This document shows, one piece after another, positions 60,501-64,000 of a stretch of DNA of 64,000 bases. This DNA comes from Stentor coeruleus (taxonomy: Eukaryota; Ciliophora; Heterotrichea; Heterotrichida; Stentoridae), in the NCBI GenBank assembly GCA_001970955.1, contig MPUH01000194.1:20502-84501 (forward strand), written 5' to 3'. Made by a program: the position numbers and the translations under genes. The notes under the pieces were generated by a model. That model was not told the DNA's origin and ran no database searches. It saw nothing but the letters and a program-made list of their open reading frames with translations. Position 1 is the stretch's first letter; each line of letters starts with the position of its first letter.

Positions 60501-63106
60501 GAATCGAAGCTACAATCGACACAAAAATGGTCCCAGAAAAACGCATGGAAAAAAAAGAAGGGGAAAAATTCGTTAAAGGCGAAGTTCTTACAGCTAGAGT
60601 TATAGAAGTCTCAGCGAAAATCCAAAACAAAGATGTGTTTTTCAATATAAAACTAAGTCTTTTAGCTGATGATATTATAAACCATGGGAAATTCATTCAA
60701 CTAACCTTAGATGATGCTTTTGTTATGGAAGATGCAGATTGGATTGAAAAAGCTATTATGGAAGATGAGTATAAAACTGGGCAAAAATATATCCCAAGGG
60801 TTGTAAATCATCCGAAATTCAAGAATATTGGCTTGAAAACTGCATGTGAAGATCTTTTTAATAAAAATATTGGCGAGTGTATTTTCAGACCATCAAGTCG
60901 TGGTCAGGATCATTTAACATGTACTTGGAAGTTTTATGATTTTATATATAGTCATTTGGATATTATTGAAGAAGGAAAACCTGCAATTAATATGTTGGGT
61001 ATTAAGTTTAGGATTTCAACTGATGTGTTTGATTCTTTACAAGAAATTATTGATAAATATATTAATCCATGTGAAAATCTTACTAAAGAAGCTGTGATAC
61101 ACCCTAAATTTAAAGATACTATTTCAGGAGGTGTGAAACTTATTGAGAATTTGGTTTTGCAAGAAAAAAAAACAAGGCCGTTATCAATACCTTATTATTT
61201 TACGATCAGACCAGAATATCCGCAGTATTTTGTTTTGTATTATATGCCTAGAGAAGAAATTGTTATAGAGTTTATTAAGGTCAAGCCTAAAGGGTTTTTT
61301 TTCCATGAAGCTTATCATCCGAATATAAATTTCCTTATTAGCTGGTTTAAGAGACATTATGCGGATAAGAATTATAAAAACCAACTAGCGCGGTCTAAAC
61401 CTCCTGTTATAGATACAAGTAATCATCTTTGTATCCCAGGTAAAGATCCAACTGAAGAACCTAAAGATGAAATTTTCAATGACGAAAATACCAAACCTGT
61501 CACAATTAACAATCTTCCTGAATCTACACCTTATAATCAAACTCCACATATAGGTTTTCAAGAATGGAGTGGAGGTAAAAAGATTAATAATACCCCTAGA
61601 GCTGATGATTGGGAAATGTCTCGAAACTATGATAGTTGGGGTGATAAAACTCCTGTTTCACAAACTGAAAAAACTAAAAATCTAACAAATGAAAATACAT
61701 CATGGGGAGAAGTTGTAAATAATAATAGTAATTGGGGTGAAACTAATTCATGGAAAACAATAGCACAAGTACCAGAAACTAATTGGGGTGAAGAAATAAA
61801 AATTATAAGAGGAAGAAGGGGAAGAGGATGTAGAAAATGTGGTGAAAATGGACATATGGCTAAAGATTGTATTAATGGAAAAAATAGTGGAAGTTGTGGA
61901 GATTGCTTTAAATGTGGCCAACCTGGACATAGGTCTAGAGAATGCCCTAATCTTTCAATTAATAAAAGTTTTGGTGACAATCGAACATGTTTTAAATATG
62001 GACAAAGTGAAAATATGTCAGGAGGATTTATTGATTCTTCAGATAATAAAGGTTTTGGTGATAATACAGTATGTTTTAAATGTGGACAAAGTGGGCATAT
62101 GTCAAGAGAATGCACTAATCCTTCAGCTGATAAAAATTCAAGAGGTGGAAGATCATGTTTTAATTGTGGACAAAGCGGACATATGTTGAATGAATGCCCT
62201 AATCCTCCTGATGAAAATATAAGGGCAAGAAGGCCGAGAGGTCGAGGAAGAGGCGGAAGAAGGGAAAGTGGAAATAATGATTATGGAAATACTGGAGGAG
62301 GTGGATGGGGTGATTCTGGAAACAATAGTGGTGGAGGATGGGGTGAATCTGGAAATAATAGTGGTGGTGGATGGGGTGAATCTGGAAATAATAGTGGTGG
62401 TGGATGGGGTGATTCTGGGAATATAAATAAAAGCGATTCTGGTGATACAAATAAAAGTGGTGGATGGGGAGATTCTGGAAATACAAATAAAAGTGGTGGA
62501 TGGGGAGATTCTGGCGATGCAAATAAAAGTGGTGGATGGGGAGATTCTGGAAGTGCAAATAAAAGTGGTGGATGGGGAGATTCTGGGAATACCAATAAAG
62601 GTGGCGGATGGGGAGATTCTGGGGATACAAAAAAAAGTGGATGGGGAGATTCTGGAAATGCTAATAGTGGTAGTGGATGGGGTGATTTTGGAAACAGTAG
62701 TGGTGGAGGAGGAGGATGGAGTAATTCTGGAAACAGTAGTAGTGGAGGAGGGTGGGGTAATTCTGGGAATACTAATAGTGGTTCTGGGAATACTAATAGT
62801 CATGGAAGAGGATGTGGTAATTCTAGGAATACTAATAGTGGTGGAAGAGGATGGGGTAATTCTCGGAATACTAATAGTGGTGGAAGAGGAAGAGGTAATT
62901 CTTGGAATACTAATAATAGAAGAGGAGTTAGTGGAGAAGCTAGTTGGGGTGTACCTAGTAGCAATTCTCCACCCAATAACGAAATCTCATGGGGAACTCC
63001 TGTAGGCGGGGGTGAAAACTCTGCCACTAAATGGGGAAACTCAGAGAACACTGAAAATTTGAGAAGCCCGGCTTGGGGAGGAGATGGCACAAACTCAAGT
63101 TGGTAA
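57584..63106 (+). CDS. SPT6: SPT6 homologue with CCHC zinc knuckles and a GW/WG-repeat tail
   Basis: 1,840 residues. SPT6 is the histone chaperone and elongation factor that travels with RNA polymerase II. The acidic N-terminus (MDSDSDSSNEPDGYVQDGFI) and the conserved core are present: YqgF-type RNase H fold near residue 556 (IIAFVTDPDTQMYG), helix-hairpin-helix near 780 (LNFIPGLGPVKSHG), S1 domain from about 946, and the tandem SH2 module from about 1080 (CIFRPSSRGQDHLTCTWK at about 1099). The extra tail is not usual for animal or yeast SPT6. Residues 1345-1410 hold the first WG motifs. Residues 1416-1538 hold four intact CCHC knuckles and one degenerate. From about 1573 to 1840 there are Gly/Ser/Asn/Trp repeats with at least 20 WG/GW pairs counting the linker. 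GW/WG tails are Argonaute hooks in plant SPT5L/SPT6L. Single exon. Confidence 0.95.
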   Translation: MDSDSDSSNEPDGYVQDGFIVPDEPLEDHVSDEEILPKKRRIQLKINNQDDLDLLKDNLGMSKSEEPIKKKQKNYGSDSDESLELGEIPIIYNENIQLLVSIFGTNAVSEVKETRKIDFEPAEQREKFMRNEDEIIRDYDIPERLQSIFRNRELPSETELFLETEWIFNKILLKTNVLNYENMKLKISKFLYFYRIEKYEIPFISRYRINILKPELDFDLWELYFWDKEWGYLYKTKQAMKALYEDGEAYRQMMLKGRPIDPGVKVLSNPCPEVEKELTTYPIKYIYHISDLEFFFKVHIYIYTSGKNTLKSYSFLQEARKNSITNFTNKAALTPSQFSENLKANSYVHIPIKPSVKPQDLAFELLSSEYTEELQVINSACLLMKSELAALPSFRCYIRDLYFKYARICTSPTEKGRIVLDVFHPYYRVKNLVEGKYIRTWTADIWAEVLKCEEQGLIVVEFKLPWDNDKETKEDRILETIKRYYLTQNSDDIDRDWNHFRLEVLKQALNQIYKENAEVIRKDLTLIAEEWVKTQVQINFFHLINQGTVKKNNGKIIAFVTDPDTQMYGNTYLALVNSFGEVIEVATFNTLTIRKIEFAHNTDKDRWVKDKSLLSKIILQHQPDAIVIAANSLQALLLRKNLMQLIEDLQMESLNEIDLDFEVDTSELLKNLIPVYMIDPQVPKLFASSQRSKRMFTDCKILMRMAISTARMFQNACAETLSLGADPNELQIKYLNLHPLQSLLNVSTYLSAIEIVALDYISSSGVAINDIIQHDHLSILLNFIPGLGPVKSHGLIENLKKSGGKLAMRAQLIGKQFLGTRVYENAAGFLKILLEKHESDPLDNTRIHPESYELAKVIARSVFTDTHIKDDNLIQEVMKQPQKMHDLDLDKYTKIHMEKTGMNIKEVLENIVSELTSPFFLPEKRYNDLSAEELLYLTTGETKYTLKKGSLVQAIVILYDEAKFLIKCRLESGIEATIDTKMVPEKRMEKKEGEKFVKGEVLTARVIEVSAKIQNKDVFFNIKLSLLADDIINHGKFIQLTLDDAFVMEDADWIEKAIMEDEYKTGQKYIPRVVNHPKFKNIGLKTACEDLFNKNIGECIFRPSSRGQDHLTCTWKFYDFIYSHLDIIEEGKPAINMLGIKFRISTDVFDSLQEIIDKYINPCENLTKEAVIHPKFKDTISGGVKLIENLVLQEKKTRPLSIPYYFTIRPEYPQYFVLYYMPREEIVIEFIKVKPKGFFFHEAYHPNINFLISWFKRHYADKNYKNQLARSKPPVIDTSNHLCIPGKDPTEEPKDEIFNDENTKPVTINNLPESTPYNQTPHIGFQEWSGGKKINNTPRADDWEMSRNYDSWGDKTPVSQTEKTKNLTNENTSWGEVVNNNSNWGETNSWKTIAQVPETNWGEEIKIIRGRRGRGCRKCGENGHMAKDCINGKNSGSCGDCFKCGQPGHRSRECPNLSINKSFGDNRTCFKYGQSENMSGGFIDSSDNKGFGDNTVCFKCGQSGHMSRECTNPSADKNSRGGRSCFNCGQSGHMLNECPNPPDENIRARRPRGRGRGGRRESGNNDYGNTGGGGWGDSGNNSGGGWGESGNNSGGGWGESGNNSGGGWGDSGNINKSDSGDTNKSGGWGDSGNTNKSGGWGDSGDANKSGGWGDSGSANKSGGWGDSGNTNKGGGWGDSGDTKKSGWGDSGNANSGSGWGDFGNSSGGGGGWSNSGNSSSGGGWGNSGNTNSGSGNTNSHGRGCGNSRNTNSGGRGWGNSRNTNSGGRGRGNSWNTNNRRGVSGEASWGVPSSNSPPNNEISWGTPVGGGENSATKWGNSENTENLRSPAWGGDGTNSSW
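62290..62710 (+). repeat. Tandem GW-repeat coding minisatellite, units about 36 bp
   Basis: Inside the SPT6 tail, about ten units of roughly 36 bp encode GWGDSGNxNKSG and variants (GWGESGNNSG). Reverse frames are also open because of the repeat's composition, which creates long but meaningless minus-strand frames. Confidence 0.88.
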
Positions 63107-64000
63107 AGTTTATTTATAAGCAATAATTTAAGGACTTTTTTAATATGCCTTATAAGATAAATATCTTATTATACTGGAGTATTCCAAATATATCAAAATG
63201 ATTAAGCCAATATTTATGATCTATTTTAATAAATCTTTATAAGATTCCTTATTATGGTAGAAAGTTTGGCAAGATTTGGAAAGAGGAAGCTGAAATAATT
63301 ACTTTGTCTTATAAATGCAAGGATTTTTAATTTCATTGAAAAAAATAAACTGAGCCTAGTTTTTATCATATTAGAACTCCTTGATTTGTTAACATAATTT
63401 TTTTGTATAAGTTTTCCTTTAGATAAACCATCAGAGATATATCACTCTGACTAAATCTTTTTCATTCTTATTATTTTCAAAGTATCAAATTGAGTCTTTG
63501 ATTTATTATTCTTTATTACTTGCAAATTTAATATAAACCTATCTATACTATCCAGAATTTCATTTCCATATTCACATATTATTGATATTTTACATATCTT
63601 TGATGCTGGGTATCTAATATGTTCATCACTTTGCTAATATCAAAAAATTTTAAAGCTATTTCGTTTGTTTCTTTATCTTGCAATTTTCAACCATNAAAAA
63701 TTTTAAAGCTATTTCGTTTGTTTCTTTATCTTGCAATTTTCAACCATTCAACAATAAACATTATTATAAACAGACTTCTTATTTAAGGGTTTAAAAGATT
63801 TTACTACAGAAATTAAACATAATCTAAAATAACTAAGTTAAGGCTTAATTATATTATATACTTAGGCAACATAAATTCTCTGATTTAAGTTTAAACGGTA
63901 CCATGGCGACACCATGCCGCGACAAAAGGAACCTAATTAGTTATACAAAGATACTTTAGGGATTTCGGATGATAAACAGTATATAAACGGATGATAACTT
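63107..64000. other. 3' flank of SPT6, possible old remnant, assembly join
   Basis: No intact gene. On the minus strand near 63460-63720 short protein-like runs (KFFDISKVMNILDTQHQRYV and ICEYGNEILDSIDRFILNLQ) in different frames look like a decayed armadillo-type gene; weak. An N at 63695 separates identical copies 63643-63694 and 63696-63747. A small GC-rich patch at 63894-63925 contains a catgg/ccatg hairpin (63903-63917). Confidence 0.4.
63643..63747. other. Assembly join: N at 63695 with 52-bp duplication
   Basis: Bases 63643-63694 and 63696-63747 are identical on either side of a single N. Confidence 0.9.

Noticed and set aside
61627-63123. Long minus-strand and alternate plus-strand frames over the SPT6 tail
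   Set aside because: They arise from the GGNWGN-type repeat, which is open in several frames; the sense frame is continuous with the SPT6 core.
1-64000. CRISPR arrays, bacterial operons or prophage
   Set aside because: No regularly spaced repeats and clear eukaryotic gene content; nothing supports them.

Overview
The window looks like macronuclear DNA of a heterotrich ciliate, most likely Stentor coeruleus or a close relative. Four features point there. (1) Six introns can be placed by reading-frame continuity; each is exactly 15 nt, starts with GT, ends with AG and has A at position 10. Such tiny introns are known from Stentor. (2) TAA, TAG and TGA all end genes, and conserved proteins (SPT6, acyl-CoA oxidase, TBC1D19-like, eS25) translate full length with the standard code, which excludes the Tetrahymena/Paramecium and Blepharisma codes. 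(3) The DNA is AT-rich, genes are dense, and some same-strand neighbours are about 10 bp apart. (4) Several proteins are of ciliary type (CFAP96-like, CFAP97-like, coiled coils). Seven single-N positions flanked by identical copies of 41-84 bp are unmerged assembly joins, not biology.

Layout. 0.7-3.2 kb: a decayed casein-kinase-1-like gene, a START-domain protein and a short SINE-like candidate between 14-bp direct repeats. 3.5-7.6 kb: a three-exon, probably mitochondrial helical-repeat gene and a nuclease-fold-like gene. 7.8-13.3 kb: eS25, small and coiled-coil genes, an R2R3 Myb gene, an unassigned gene and a dead SIAH gene. 14-28 kb: an RCC1/coiled-coil protein, two secreted patatin-like lipases, CFAP96-like, tRNA-Lys, an armadillo-like protein, a peroxisomal acyl-CoA oxidase and CFAP97-like. 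28-41.4 kb: a cluster of WD40 paralogues in mixed orientation with decayed copies. 41.5-51.4 kb: AIM24-like, tRNA-Arg, a BET-family protein, a disordered protein, a Cys-rich zinc protein, a TBC1D19-like protein and an EF-hand protein. 52.3-63.1 kb: a transmembrane RING protein, a four-helix membrane protein with a very long coiled coil, and an SPT6 homologue extended by CCHC zinc knuckles and a GW/WG-repeat tail.

Most genes are unrelated housekeeping or ciliate genes without operon logic. The most interesting items are the SPT6-zinc-knuckle-GW architecture, which suggests an elongation factor able to bind Argonaute and nucleic acid; the WD40 family expanding and decaying in place; the tetraspan/coiled-coil giant; and a consistent strand composition switch at gene borders (G-poor on the coding strand upstream, C-poor downstream).
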